From Firmicutes bacterium HGW-Firmicutes-2 (GTDB taxonomy: Bacteria; Bacillota; Clostridia; Lachnospirales; Vallitaleaceae), in NCBI GenBank assembly GCA_002841495.1, contig PGZV01000005.1, forward strand, positions 62,001 through 126,000: a stretch of 64,000 nt of DNA, read 5' to 3'. The position numbers were made by a program, and so were the translations under genes. The notes beneath the pieces were generated by a model. That model searched no databases, was not told where the DNA came from, and saw only the letters and a program-made list of their open reading frames with translations. How positions within the stretch are numbered: position 1 is the first letter of the stretch; the number at the start of each line of letters is the position of its first letter. This document shows, piece by piece, positions 45,012 to 53,089 of the stretch.

Positions 45012-45581
45012 ATGAGTACTCGGGTGATAATTGGATCATCAAATGAAAAAATCATAAAACAACTGAGTCTGTTCTTAATCGAAAATGGTTTGAGTGTCAT
45101 TGGTGAAGCAACAAGTGGACATGACTTATTGAGAAAAGTACATACAGTTTATCCGGATCTAGCCATAGTGGACTACAAATTAAAGGGTATGAATGGTCAT
45201 GAACTATCGGAGATTATTATTGGTGAAAGACTATGTCCGGTCATCGCTTTAATTAGTCATGGAGAAATTGAGCATTTTATCAACTTAAGCCAGGAACCAA
45301 CCTTTGTACCACTCATCAAACCTTGTAGTAGACAAATGTTGATAGGAACTGTTGACTTATTGGTCAAGACTTCAAAAAGTATTGAGTTGCTTGAAAAACA
45401 GTTGGATCATTTAAAGACAAAAACAAATATGGATGCTGTTATAGAAAAAGCCAAGCAATTATTGATTGAAAATATGAATCTGACTGAAGAAGAGGCCCAT
45501 AGGCGTATTCAAAAACAAAGTATGGATAAGGGCATATCAAAAATAAAAATTGCAGAAGCCATTATTCTTATGTATGATTAA
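45012..45581 (+). CDS. ANTAR-domain RNA-binding antitermination regulator with atypical receiver
   Basis: A 189-residue response-regulator-like protein. Its N-terminal receiver keeps the aspartate in IVDYKLKGMNG and the lysine in PLIKPC. However, the acidic pair that normally binds magnesium is replaced (VIIGSSNEK), so phosphorylation may be altered. A coiled linker (LLEKQLDHLKTKTNMDAVI) leads into the C-terminal ANTAR three-helix domain (residues about 130-189: KAKQLLIENMNLTEEEAHRRI, then KISKIKIAEAII-like). ANTAR proteins bind paired hexaloop hairpins in nascent RNA to block terminators. It lies between glnA and glnN, whose leaders carry matching hairpins. ATG 45012 with GAGG nine bases upstream is preferred over ATG 45003. 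Confidence 0.9.
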   Translation: MSTRVIIGSSNEKIIKQLSLFLIENGLSVIGEATSGHDLLRKVHTVYPDLAIVDYKLKGMNGHELSEIIIGERLCPVIALISHGEIEHFINLSQEPTFVPLIKPCSRQMLIGTVDLLVKTSKSIELLEKQLDHLKTKTNMDAVIEKAKQLLIENMNLTEEEAHRRIQKQSMDKGISKIKIAEAIILMYD

Positions 45582-45624
45582 AATGTCAGAATATTCCGAA
45601 TTATAATTTATAACGTTTTTAATC

Positions 45625-45653
45625 TTGCATTTAGTAAAGTCGTATGATATAGT
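45625..45653 (+). promoter_or_regulatory. glnN promoter
   Basis: TTGCAT (45625-45630), 17-bp spacer, TATAGT (45648-45653). A TATAAT overlaps at 45653-45658. Confidence 0.6.
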
Positions 45654-45703
45654 ATAATCATAAATGATTTATGATTAAGTTTTCACAATACAGGTTTTTC
45701 TTA

Positions 45704-45744
45704 AGGGCAAAGGCGTTCTCAAGTTTATTGAGTACGCTTTTTTT
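45704..45744 (+). promoter_or_regulatory. glnN leader: ANTAR-type hexaloop hairpin overlapping an intrinsic terminator
   Basis: AGGGC (45704-45708) and GTTCT (45715-45719) form a stem with two G-T pairs around the loop AAAGGC, identical to the glnA hexaloop. The loop and 3' side are reused as the 5' arm of a terminator (45709-45722 with 45728-45741, T-run 45738-45744) that also has a T-T mismatch at the matching place. An 8-bp ATCATAAA/TTTATGAT hairpin with an odd TGA loop lies upstream, but no second hexaloop hairpin was found. Confidence 0.65.
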
Positions 45745-45816
45745 GATTTTTGCTAGCAAAACGCGACAGAGTCGCTGTAAGATGATGAAAAAAGATTTCA
45801 AAGGAGGAATAATAGG

Positions 45817-47904
45817 ATGGAAAACGTAACGCAATTATTTGGAATGAATGTATTTAGTGAGTCAGTTATGAAAGAAAGATTGCCAAAGGATACTTTTAAA
45901 GCATTGAAAAAAACCATGATTCTTGGTCATGAATTAGCTCCTGAAGTGGCGGAGGTAGTCGCTAATGCAATGAAAGACTGGGCAGTTGAAAAAGGTGCAA
46001 CCCATTATACACACTGGTTTCAACCAATGACTGGAAAAACTGCAGAAAAACATGATTCATTTATCGAGCCAACAGGGGACGGTAAGGTAATTATGGAGTT
46101 TAGTGGAAAACAATTGATTCAAGGTGAGCCGGATGCTTCATCATTTCCTAATGGTGGATTAAGAGCTACATTTGAAGCCAGAGGGTATACTGCATGGGAT
46201 GCAACATCACCTGCATTTATTAAAGACGATACATTATGTATACCAACTGCTTTCTGTTCTTATACTGGAGAAGCTCTGGATAAGAAAACACCACTGCTTA
46301 GGTCCATGCAAGCCGTATCAGAGCAAGCGGTAAGGATTCTTAGACTATTTGGTGACACTGAAACCAAAAAAGTAACATCAACTGTTGGTCCTGAACAAGA
46401 GTATTTCTTAGTTGATAAAAAGTTATACCAACTTAGAAAAGACCTGATTTTTTCTGGAAGAACTTTATTTGGCGCAATGCCACCTAAAGGACAGGAACTG
46501 GATGACCATTATTTTGGTAGCATAAAAGAACGGGTATCTGAGTTCATGAAGGAGTTTGATTTAGAGTTATGGAAACTTGGCATTTCTTCTAAAACAAAAC
46601 ATAATGAAGTGGCACCTGCTCAACATGAAATGGCGCCAATTTATTCAACGACCAATATTGCAACAGACCATAATCAGTTGGTTATGGATACGCTTATTAA
46701 AGTAGCTAACAGGCATGACTTGGCTTGTTTACTACATGAAAAACCATTTGCAGGTGTAAATGGATCAGGAAAGCATAACAACTGGTCAATCAGCACTGAA
46801 AAAGCCAACTTACTTGAACCAGGCGATACACCTCATGAGAATGCCCAATTCTTAACTTTCCTTGTTGCAACCATTGCAGCCGTTGATAAATATGCACCAC
46901 TACTAAGATTATCAGCAGCATCACCAGGTAATGATCATAGATTGGGAGCAAATGAAGCACCACCAGCGGTTATCTCTATCTTCCTTGGTGAGCAACTAAA
47001 TGCTATTATCGAACAGATTAAAGAAGGTGCTTTAACTTCTTCTACAAAAGCCAGTGCGATGGATCTTGGCGTTACAACTTTACCAAAATTTGCCAAGGAC
47101 GTAACAGATAGAAACAGAACATCACCATTTGCTTTCACCGGTAATAAATTCGAATTTAGAATGGTAGGATCTTCTGCATCTGTATCTGGTCCAAACATAG
47201 TTCTCAATACAATTGTTGCTGAAGTATTAAAAGAAATTGCTGACGAGTTGGAAATTGCAGAAGATTTCAATGCTACCTTAAAGACAATTATTGAGCGATT
47301 AATAAAAGCCCATAGTAGAATTATATTTAATGGTGACGGATACTCAGAAGATTGGTTAGAAGAAGCAGAACGACGTGAGCTACCTAATATAAAAACAGCG
47401 GTAGAGGCCATTAAGGTATTTGATGAACCGGAATACGTAGATCTTTTCTTAAGACATGGTGTATTTTTCAAAGGCGAAATAGCCGCGCGTCAGGAAATCA
47501 TGTTTGAAGAGTATATTAAAACCATCAATATTGAAGCCCTTACAATGGTTGAGATGGCTAAAAAGGAAATCATGCCTTCAGTTATTGAGTTTGCAACCAG
47601 TTTAGCAGACTCCATCAATGCTATAAAAGCCGCTGTTCCAAGTGCGTTGGTAAGTGTTCAAGAAAACCTCTTAATTAAAATATCCGAACTTTTAGTTGAA
47701 GCACAAGAAAAGTTAGTGGCACTTGAGGAAGAAGTAGCAAAAACTCATATGATTGAAGATATTGAGGAAGAAGCTTTTGCTTTTAAATTCAATGTTTTTG
47801 AGAAAATGGTGGACCTTAGAAAGCCATGTGATGAACTAGAAGTGATGGTTGCAGAAGACTACTGGCCATACCCAACATATAGTGATTTACTATTTAGAGT
47901 CTAA
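45817..47904 (+). CDS. glnN: Glutamine synthetase, type III
   Basis: A 695-residue glutamine synthetase of the GlnN (type III) family, found in Bacteroides, cyanobacteria and clostridia. AAAGGAGG precedes the ATG. Family marks are the N-terminal [58 protein letters not shown], the metal- and ATP-site blocks [22 protein letters not shown] and [14 protein letters not shown], and a long helical C-terminus. It complements glnA and is probably switched by the same ANTAR protein through its leader. A terminator follows. Confidence 0.95.
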   Translation: MENVTQLFGMNVFSESVMKERLPKDTFKALKKTMILGHELAPEVAEVVANAMKDWAVEKGATHYTHWFQPMTGKTAEKHDSFIEPTGDGKVIMEFSGKQLIQGEPDASSFPNGGLRATFEARGYTAWDATSPAFIKDDTLCIPTAFCSYTGEALDKKTPLLRSMQAVSEQAVRILRLFGDTETKKVTSTVGPEQEYFLVDKKLYQLRKDLIFSGRTLFGAMPPKGQELDDHYFGSIKERVSEFMKEFDLELWKLGISSKTKHNEVAPAQHEMAPIYSTTNIATDHNQLVMDTLIKVANRHDLACLLHEKPFAGVNGSGKHNNWSISTEKANLLEPGDTPHENAQFLTFLVATIAAVDKYAPLLRLSAASPGNDHRLGANEAPPAVISIFLGEQLNAIIEQIKEGALTSSTKASAMDLGVTTLPKFAKDVTDRNRTSPFAFTGNKFEFRMVGSSASVSGPNIVLNTIVAEVLKEIADELEIAEDFNATLKTIIERLIKAHSRIIFNGDGYSEDWLEEAERRELPNIKTAVEAIKVFDEPEYVDLFLRHGVFFKGEIAARQEIMFEEYIKTINIEALTMVEMAKKEIMPSVIEFATSLADSINAIKAAVPSALVSVQENLLIKISELLVEAQEKLVALEEEVAKTHMIEDIEEEAFAFKFNVFEKMVDLRKPCDELEVMVAEDYWPYPTYSDLLFRV

Positions 47905-47933
47905 TTATATTAAAATGAATAAATGAGTGAATC

Positions 47934-47975
47934 AAAGGATATCTAAGTCAAATCTTAGATGTCCTTTTCTTTTTG
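47934..47975 (+). terminator. Terminator after glnN
   Basis: AAAGGA-T-ATCTAAG (47934-47947) pairs with CTTAGAT-G-TCCTTTT (47954-47968), followed by a T-rich tract. Confidence 0.85.
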
Positions 47976-47994
47976 TAACTTTTAGTGCTAGCGC

Positions 47995-48023
47995 TTGATA
48001 TGAAGGGAAACGTAACGTATAAT
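47995..48023 (+). promoter_or_regulatory. Promoter of the PfkB-like/YigZ/ATPase operon
   Basis: TTGATA (47995-48000), 17-bp spacer, TATAAT (48018-48023). A CCGAT/ATCGG hairpin (about 48059-48077) ends directly before the AGGAGG of the first gene. Confidence 0.7.
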
Positions 48024-48088
48024 AAGTATAATGTGCAGGAATTTACTGGAAAGATGAGCCGATTGCTAAAAAATCGGTAGGAGGATAT

Positions 48089-49042
48089 ATGATTATTACC
48101 ATAGCACTGAATCCCGGTATTGAAAAAAGAATAACGGTTGACCAATTGGTCGTAGGCGAGGAACATAATGTTTTAGATTATCAGTTAATGATTGGACGAA
48201 GCAGTGTTTATTCAGCTTACATTATGCGTCTCTTACAAGGAGATCCGTATGTTATGGGGTTTGCCGGTGGTATCGGCGGTCGTTATATTAAGAATTTCTT
48301 GGATAAGAATCGAATAAAATCTAATTTTGTTTTAAAAGATAAAGAGATGGAATCTATTTTTCTTCTTAGGATGGAAGGGCAACCGGATACAAGATTTATT
48401 GATCATTCCCATCAACTCACACAAAACGATGCAAAAAATTTCAAGCATAAACTCATCGGACAGTTAAAGGATACAGACATCATATTATTAAATGGTGATA
48501 CATTAGACCATATGGCCATGTCGATTATGATTGATACGATGGATTTGATAAAAAAAGAAGGAAAAAGAGTGGTTCTGTCTGTAGAAGGTAATGATGTTGA
48601 GAATTTTGTAGCTAAAAAACCCTATGCATGGGTTGTTGATGATGGTCAAATGGAAGCACTTGGAATCTATGGAGATGAAGAACATCGCATTAAGCAGTTA
48701 CATTTATTTCTAATTACTCAAAAAATCCATTATGCTTTTTACCCTACTGAAGAAGGCGTTGTAGGTGTATCCCGTAACAAAATATGTAAAGGTAAGCTAG
48801 ATGGTATGGCTACAAAAGATACAGATTGGGTGAAAGAAGCTATAGCCGGCGGCGTTGTCATGGGTATAAAGAGGAAATATGAATTTGAGCGCATGGTAAA
48901 ACTGGCAAGTGGTATTGCTTGTGCCATAAATGACAAAACATACCCAAATATATGCACACGCAAAGAAATTGATGCCAATATGAACCAATGTAGAATTATT
49001 GAGTACTATAGTAAAGGCAAATATCACTTTGAGGATTTATAA
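48089..49042 (+). CDS. Divergent PfkB-family (1-phosphofructokinase-like) protein, probably catalytically degenerate
   Basis: A 317-residue protein whose start (IITIALNPGIEKRITVDQLVVGEEH) follows the pattern of 1-phosphofructokinases and tagatose-6-phosphate kinases. Two hallmarks are eroded. The N-terminal glycine-rich substrate motif (usually GGKGxN) reads IGRSSVYSA. The C-terminal anion-hole and catalytic motif (usually GAGDxFxAG) reads ATKDTDWVKEAIAGG: the aspartate may persist but the glycines are gone. The fold is probably kept while kinase activity is doubtful. The YigZ gene begins immediately after its stop codon, and the BrxD-like ATPase follows, so all three are likely one operon. 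Role unknown. Confidence 0.7.
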   Translation: MIITIALNPGIEKRITVDQLVVGEEHNVLDYQLMIGRSSVYSAYIMRLLQGDPYVMGFAGGIGGRYIKNFLDKNRIKSNFVLKDKEMESIFLLRMEGQPDTRFIDHSHQLTQNDAKNFKHKLIGQLKDTDIILLNGDTLDHMAMSIMIDTMDLIKKEGKRVVLSVEGNDVENFVAKKPYAWVVDDGQMEALGIYGDEEHRIKQLHLFLITQKIHYAFYPTEEGVVGVSRNKICKGKLDGMATKDTDWVKEAIAGGVVMGIKRKYEFERMVKLASGIACAINDKTYPNICTRKEIDANMNQCRIIEYYSKGKYHFEDL

Positions 49043-49687
49043 ATGTTGAAAGCTTACGAAACCATAAGACAAGAGGCGACAACGGAATTGATTGAGCATA
49101 AATCCAGGTTTATCGGGAGCTTGAGACCTGCATCATCTGAAGAAGAGGCAAAAGACATTGTAGCAAAAATCAACAAACAATTCAGAGATGCCAATCATAA
49201 TTGTTATGCATATAGAATCAATGAGGCGCAACTGGTAGAAAAGTATAGTGATGATGGTGAACCTACACAAACAGCGGGTATGCCTATGTTAGATTTATTA
49301 AGATCCAAAAATTTGGTGAACGTCGTGGTGGTTGTCACACGTTATTTTGGAGGTGTGAAGCTAGGAACAGGTGGTCTTGTTAGAGCCTACACAAAAACCT
49401 TACAATCGGCTCTTGACCAAGTTAATATAATAAAGAAAGACACCTATACCTTATTAAAGATTACTGTACCTTATACCTTTGCAGGAAAAATGGATTATTA
49501 TATTCAAAAAGAAGCGATTGTGGTTAAGGATATACAGTATGAAGATGAGATACACTACGAATTATACACAACCAACGACGATGGCTTAAGTCTTGCCGTA
49601 GTTGAGTTGACCAATGGCCAAAGTGTTATAAAAAAATTAGAAGAAGTGCTTGGATTCATAGAACGAGGAAAAATGTATGAGGAGTAG
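49043..49687 (+). CDS. YigZ/IMPACT-family protein
   Basis: A 214-residue protein of the YigZ (UPF0029) family, related to the eukaryotic translation regulator IMPACT. The signature block is intact: HNCYAYRI, then KYSDDGEPTQTAGMPML and VVVTRYFGGVKLGTGGLVRAYT (residues about 92-115). A C-terminal alpha/beta domain follows. The molecular function in bacteria is not settled. It abuts the PfkB-like gene and ends eight bases before the start of the ATPase gene. Confidence 0.92.
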   Translation: MLKAYETIRQEATTELIEHKSRFIGSLRPASSEEEAKDIVAKINKQFRDANHNCYAYRINEAQLVEKYSDDGEPTQTAGMPMLDLLRSKNLVNVVVVVTRYFGGVKLGTGGLVRAYTKTLQSALDQVNIIKKDTYTLLKITVPYTFAGKMDYYIQKEAIVVKDIQYEDEIHYELYTTNDDGLSLAVVELTNGQSVIKKLEEVLGFIERGKMYEE

Positions 49688-49694
49688 TGGCGTT

Positions 49695-50885
49695 ATGAAA
49701 GAGCTTGATCAGGTATTAAATGCGCTTCGGATGGGTGTCATACCCGGAACAAGTATTGATGACTTCATAGTGGGTAGAGATCAAGAAAAACAAGAACTTG
49801 AAACTTTTATGCTGAGTATTGAAAAAGGTGAAGGTCGGGTTAAATTTATTCGAGGTGCTTATGGTTCAGGGAAAACATTTTTGATGAAGTATTTGACTGA
49901 AAAAGCCCTAGACCAAGGATTTATTGTTGCAAATGTTCCGGTTCATAGTGGATTTGGTTTTTCAAAGCTTGATGGTGTTTATGCGAATATCATGAACCAT
50001 CTATTAATAAGAACAGATCAAGAAACCGGTACTAATTTTGAGATGCTGTTTGAAAAATGGATAGAAGGCCTAAAATCCAGTGGAGATGCTAGGAAGGCTT
50101 CCCAGAACATCTATAATGTTATTAAAGCTTTAAGTGATTATAACAGCTCTTTTTCAAGCGTGCTATTAATCTATATAAGAGCTTTAATTGGCAGAGATTA
50201 TGAACTGTCAACCATAGCTGCAGCTTGGATAAAAGGCGATAAAAATATAGACTATCAACTTAAGCGTAGATTAAACGTCAAAGGTTCCGTTGATGGGGAG
50301 AATGCGCTTGATATATTGAGCGGTTTTGTAAAGTTGATTCATCTGCTAGGTTATAAAGGTCTGATTATTACGTTTGATGAAGCAGAAATCATCATGCAAC
50401 AAAGGGTGGATACCAGACTTAAGGCATATGGGAACATACGGCAACTGATGGACTCTGCTGGGGCCGGATTGTTGGACCATGCCGGTTTTGTATTTGCAGG
50501 TACAGACGATTTTTTTGATGATGAAGATAAGGGTCTGAGAAGTTATAAGGCACTTGATCAAAGAATTGGTAGCAGTATGGAAAGTCCTTCAAGTATTACC
50601 AACGTCAGACAACCCATACTACAGATTCAAGCATTAAGAGATGATGACTACGAAATGTTGTCCAATAAGTTAGTAGAATTACACGCCAAGAGATATACTT
50701 ATGAGTATGCGGTGAATGCTTTACATATAGCAAACCTTGCTAAGCTTGAAGCTTCGAAATCAGAAGAGGGTAATACCATAACCGTGCGTATTTTTCTAAA
50801 AAAAGTATTGGAGCTTTTGGACTTGATGTTAGACAATCCGGACCTTCCAATATTTAACGCTATTAAAGTCAGTAATAAAGGTTGA
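49695..50885 (+). CDS. BrxC/BrxD-like P-loop ATPase (DUF2791-type), not in a BREX locus
   Basis: A 396-residue ATPase of the AAA/STAND-like type used as BrxD in BREX type 2 and as SngB in Shango defence. ATG 49695 follows AGGAG by ten bases; an ATG at 49677 precedes that site. Visible are the ligand-like IDDFIVGRDQEKQELETFM start, Walker A GAYGSGKT (about residue 39), an EVANVPVH-like strand, Walker B LIITFDEAE, and a FAGTDDFFDDEDKGLRSYKAL arginine-finger region. None of the usual defence partners (methylase, PglZ, helicase, TerB protein) is nearby. The neighbours are metabolic or translational, so its role here is unclear. Confidence 0.78.
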   Translation: MKELDQVLNALRMGVIPGTSIDDFIVGRDQEKQELETFMLSIEKGEGRVKFIRGAYGSGKTFLMKYLTEKALDQGFIVANVPVHSGFGFSKLDGVYANIMNHLLIRTDQETGTNFEMLFEKWIEGLKSSGDARKASQNIYNVIKALSDYNSSFSSVLLIYIRALIGRDYELSTIAAAWIKGDKNIDYQLKRRLNVKGSVDGENALDILSGFVKLIHLLGYKGLIITFDEAEIIMQQRVDTRLKAYGNIRQLMDSAGAGLLDHAGFVFAGTDDFFDDEDKGLRSYKALDQRIGSSMESPSSITNVRQPILQIQALRDDDYEMLSNKLVELHAKRYTYEYAVNALHIANLAKLEASKSEEGNTITVRIFLKKVLELLDLMLDNPDLPIFNAIKVSNKG

Positions 50886-51004
50886 AAAACTTTAAAAGCA
50901 TGTTTATAATTAAAGATAGTTATAATGTTAAAGTTGGTTACAGTAAATCTATATTTTAACATAACACTTAAAATCATTCATTCGAAGAGAGCCAGAGGTG
51001 TAAT

Positions 51005-51649
51005 ATGAAAATATTTATAGATACAGCAAATGTTGATGAAATAAGAGAGGCCAATGCCTTAGGCATTTTATCCGGTGTAACAACCAATCCATCTTTGATT
51101 GCCAGAGAAGGCAAAAAATTCACAGATGTGGTTCATGAGATTGTCACCATAGTAGACGGTCCTATTAGTGCTGAGGTCATTAGTTTAAAAGCTGAAGGTA
51201 TGATAGAAGAAGGTAGGGAATTAGCAAAAATACACCCTAACATTGTCGTTAAGGTTCCCATTACTTTAGAAGGCCTTAAAGCTGTCAGTCAATTCTCTAA
51301 GGAAAATATTAAAACCAATGTAACACTTATTTTTTCTGCAAACCAAGCACTATTAGCTGCAAGAGCAGGTGCAACTTATGTTAGTCCTTTTGTGGGACGT
51401 GTGGACGACATATCACAAGATGGTATGATCCTTATCGAAGACATTGTACAGATTTTCGACCTTCATGGTCTAGACACTGAAATCATAGCAGCAAGCATTA
51501 GAGGGCCATTACATATTATGCAAGCGGCAAAAGCCGGTGCACATATAGCAACCATACCTTATGATGTCATCAAAAAAGCCTTATTGCACCCATTAACAGA
51601 TGCAGGCATTGAAAGATTTTTAAAGGATTGGGAAAGTGTTCCTAACTAG
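51005..51649 (+). CDS. fsa: Fructose-6-phosphate aldolase / transaldolase-like protein
   Basis: A 214-residue protein of the small transaldolase (TalC/FSA) family. It starts [16 protein letters not shown] and contains [10 protein letters not shown], the Schiff-base lysine in [35 protein letters not shown] and [11 protein letters not shown]. The late block [14 protein letters not shown] is usually AASVRHPLHV, so histidine is replaced by glycine. Members act as fructose-6-phosphate aldolases or true transaldolases; sequence alone does not settle which. CCAGAGGTG precedes the ATG. It has its own upstream region of 119 bases with TATAAT-like sequence. Confidence 0.87.
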   Translation: MKIFIDTANVDEIREANALGILSGVTTNPSLIAREGKKFTDVVHEIVTIVDGPISAEVISLKAEGMIEEGRELAKIHPNIVVKVPITLEGLKAVSQFSKENIKTNVTLIFSANQALLAARAGATYVSPFVGRVDDISQDGMILIEDIVQIFDLHGLDTEIIAASIRGPLHIMQAAKAGAHIATIPYDVIKKALLHPLTDAGIERFLKDWESVPN

Positions 51650-51682
51650 TTAAGATGGACTAAAAATAGGTCGATATACTTA

Positions 51683-51886
51683 GTGAAGAACTTAACTATA
51701 CCAATATAGAATTTCTAAGCGATGGTAATCCACATGTTAAAGATGAAAAGTACCTTTTCATCTGCGGTGGATTAGGCTTGCATGCAAGCCAAGAGCATAG
51801 AAATCCTTTGGTATAGTAAAGTGAAGAACTTAACTATACCAATATAGAATTTTTAAGCGATGGTAATCCACATGTTAAAGATGAAA
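51683..51886. repeat. 66-bp direct repeat pair (65/66 identical)
   Basis: Copies at 51683-51748 and 51821-51886 differ at one base and have a period of 138 bases. The first copy is the left part of a complete nested palindrome; the second is a truncated tandem copy that stops inside the inner hairpin. The intergenic region 51650-51948 holds no convincing gene. Confidence 0.85.
51695..51817. repeat. Nested palindrome of 123 bases
   Basis: ACTATACCAA (51695-51704) pairs with TTGGTATAGT (51808-51817). Inside are TAATCCAC/GTGGATTA (51726-51733, 51767-51774) with an inner AGATGAAAAG/CTTTTCATCT stem (51741-51763), and beside it the perfect palindrome GGCTTGCATGCAAGCC (51775-51790). The plan, an outer stem with two hairpins of which the second has a 2-base loop, is the same as the elements at 17.3 and 17.6 kb although the sequence differs. 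Confidence 0.8.
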
Positions 51887-51948
51887 GTGTCAGATAGAAT
51901 CAAGCAACTAAATAGTGTTATAAGATAAATGATGAAAGGTGTGATACC

Positions 51949-52959
51949 ATGAACGATAATAGAAAACCTACGATTCTAATTACAGAAAAAAGGACTTTAC
52001 GTTCATGTATTAGCAAGCACGATTTGAGTGCCTTTAACATCATAAGAAACCATGATCCTAGAGAGGTTTTTTCATTAGTATCCATCCATCATCCGGATTT
52101 GATTATCTTAGATGCAGAAATGGATGATGTATCTGGGTATGACTTGCTCAGAACACTGAAATCTTTTTATAAAACTGAAAGAATACCTGTGGTTTTGGTG
52201 GCAGAGATTACAGAGGATGTTGAACCTTGTTTAGCCTTAGAACTCGGTGCGATTGATTTTATGATTAAGCCTATTAGTGAACATTTGGTTACAGCAAAAA
52301 TCAATAATTATATCAAAATCTACCATTCATTATTATTACTAGAAGAAAAAGCCCATTATGCTAAGGAAATGAACCCAAATACGGGTTTACCGGGTAATAT
52401 GGCGATTAGTCGGTATATTACCAATGCTCTAAAAAGTAGAAAAGACAATGTCGTGGTGTATGCAGACTTGGATAATTTTAAATCTTATAATGACAAATAT
52501 GGTTTTGGTCGAGGTGATGAAATCATAAAGTTTACAGGTGGCGTTATTGCATCAGCATTAAGTGAAGCCTTAGGCGATACTTTCCTAGGCCATATCGGTG
52601 GCGATGATTTTGTTTTTGTTGCACCAGCAGATGAAGTAAAAGATATTGCCAACAACATCATTTATAATTTTGATCAGAAAATCAGACAACATTATTGCGA
52701 GGAAGATAAGGCGTCAGGGTTTATTATCTCAAAAGACCGACTTAATACCATACAAAAATATCCGATTATGACCATAAGTTTAGCAGGCGTAAGGCTTTTA
52801 GAGCACCCGGAAACTACCCGTTATGAGGTCATAGCTGATATATGTGCCGAGGTAAAGAAGTATGCAAAAACCTTTAACAACAGTTGTTTCTATATGGATA
52901 GGCGACAGGGTGAAGATTTTAGAAAAAAATATGACATGGCTTTTTCGACAGTCATGTAA
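51949..52959 (+). CDS. Receiver-GGDEF diguanylate cyclase
   Basis: A 336-residue protein: an N-terminal receiver (residues 8-125) and a C-terminal GGDEF domain (about 140-330). The receiver has the aspartate in LIILDAEMDDVSGYDLL and lysine in FMIKPIS, but its acidic pair is missing (ILITEKRT). The GGDEF domain begins at NTGLPGN, carries ADLDNFKSYNDKYGFGRGDEII and an active loop HIGGDDFVF, a functional GGDDF-type variant. It probably makes c-di-GMP. AAAGGTG precedes the ATG. It opposes the EAL protein at 26.5 kb in function. A terminator follows. Confidence 0.88.
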   Translation: MNDNRKPTILITEKRTLRSCISKHDLSAFNIIRNHDPREVFSLVSIHHPDLIILDAEMDDVSGYDLLRTLKSFYKTERIPVVLVAEITEDVEPCLALELGAIDFMIKPISEHLVTAKINNYIKIYHSLLLLEEKAHYAKEMNPNTGLPGNMAISRYITNALKSRKDNVVVYADLDNFKSYNDKYGFGRGDEIIKFTGGVIASALSEALGDTFLGHIGGDDFVFVAPADEVKDIANNIIYNFDQKIRQHYCEEDKASGFIISKDRLNTIQKYPIMTISLAGVRLLEHPETTRYEVIADICAEVKKYAKTFNNSCFYMDRRQGEDFRKKYDMAFSTVM

Positions 52960-52960
52960 T

Positions 52961-53000
52961 GAAAGATCCGGGCTTTTTTGCTTGGCTCTTTTTTTTTCAA
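52961..53000 (+). terminator. Terminator after the receiver-GGDEF gene
   Basis: An imperfect stem (GATCCGGGC with GCTTGGCTC, T6 loop) is followed by a run of nine T residues. Confidence 0.65.
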
Positions 53001-53012
53001 TATAAAACAAGA

Positions 53013-53060
53013 TTGACAAAAAGGTCATTGGGTAATATAATTGAAATAAGATGTCAGACA
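53013..53060 (+). promoter_or_regulatory. eda-kdgK promoter with candidate FadR-type operator
   Basis: TTGACA (53013-53018) and TATAAT (53036-53041) are consensus hexamers with a 17-bp spacer. TGTC-A-GACA (53052-53060), a 4-1-4 inverted repeat of the kind bound by FadR-subfamily GntR repressors, covers the start of the transcript, and a further AGACAA half site follows. The likely ligand-responsive repressor is encoded at 54857. Confidence 0.65.
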
Positions 53061-53089
53061 ACAGACAATGCATAAGAAGGGAAGGTTTT

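Noticed and set aside
46935-47471. Long antisense frame of 178 codons inside glnN
   Set aside because: It is a shadow of the conserved glnN coding sequence and has no supporting start signals.
49695-50885. A BREX or Shango defence island
   Set aside because: Only the ATPase is present; no methyltransferase, PglZ-like phosphatase, helicase, protease or TerB-domain gene lies within the window.
51683-51886. Two near-identical direct repeats that could suggest a CRISPR array
   Set aside because: Only two copies exist, each 66 bases long with internal palindromes, the second truncated, and there are no cas genes. A structured repeat explains it better.
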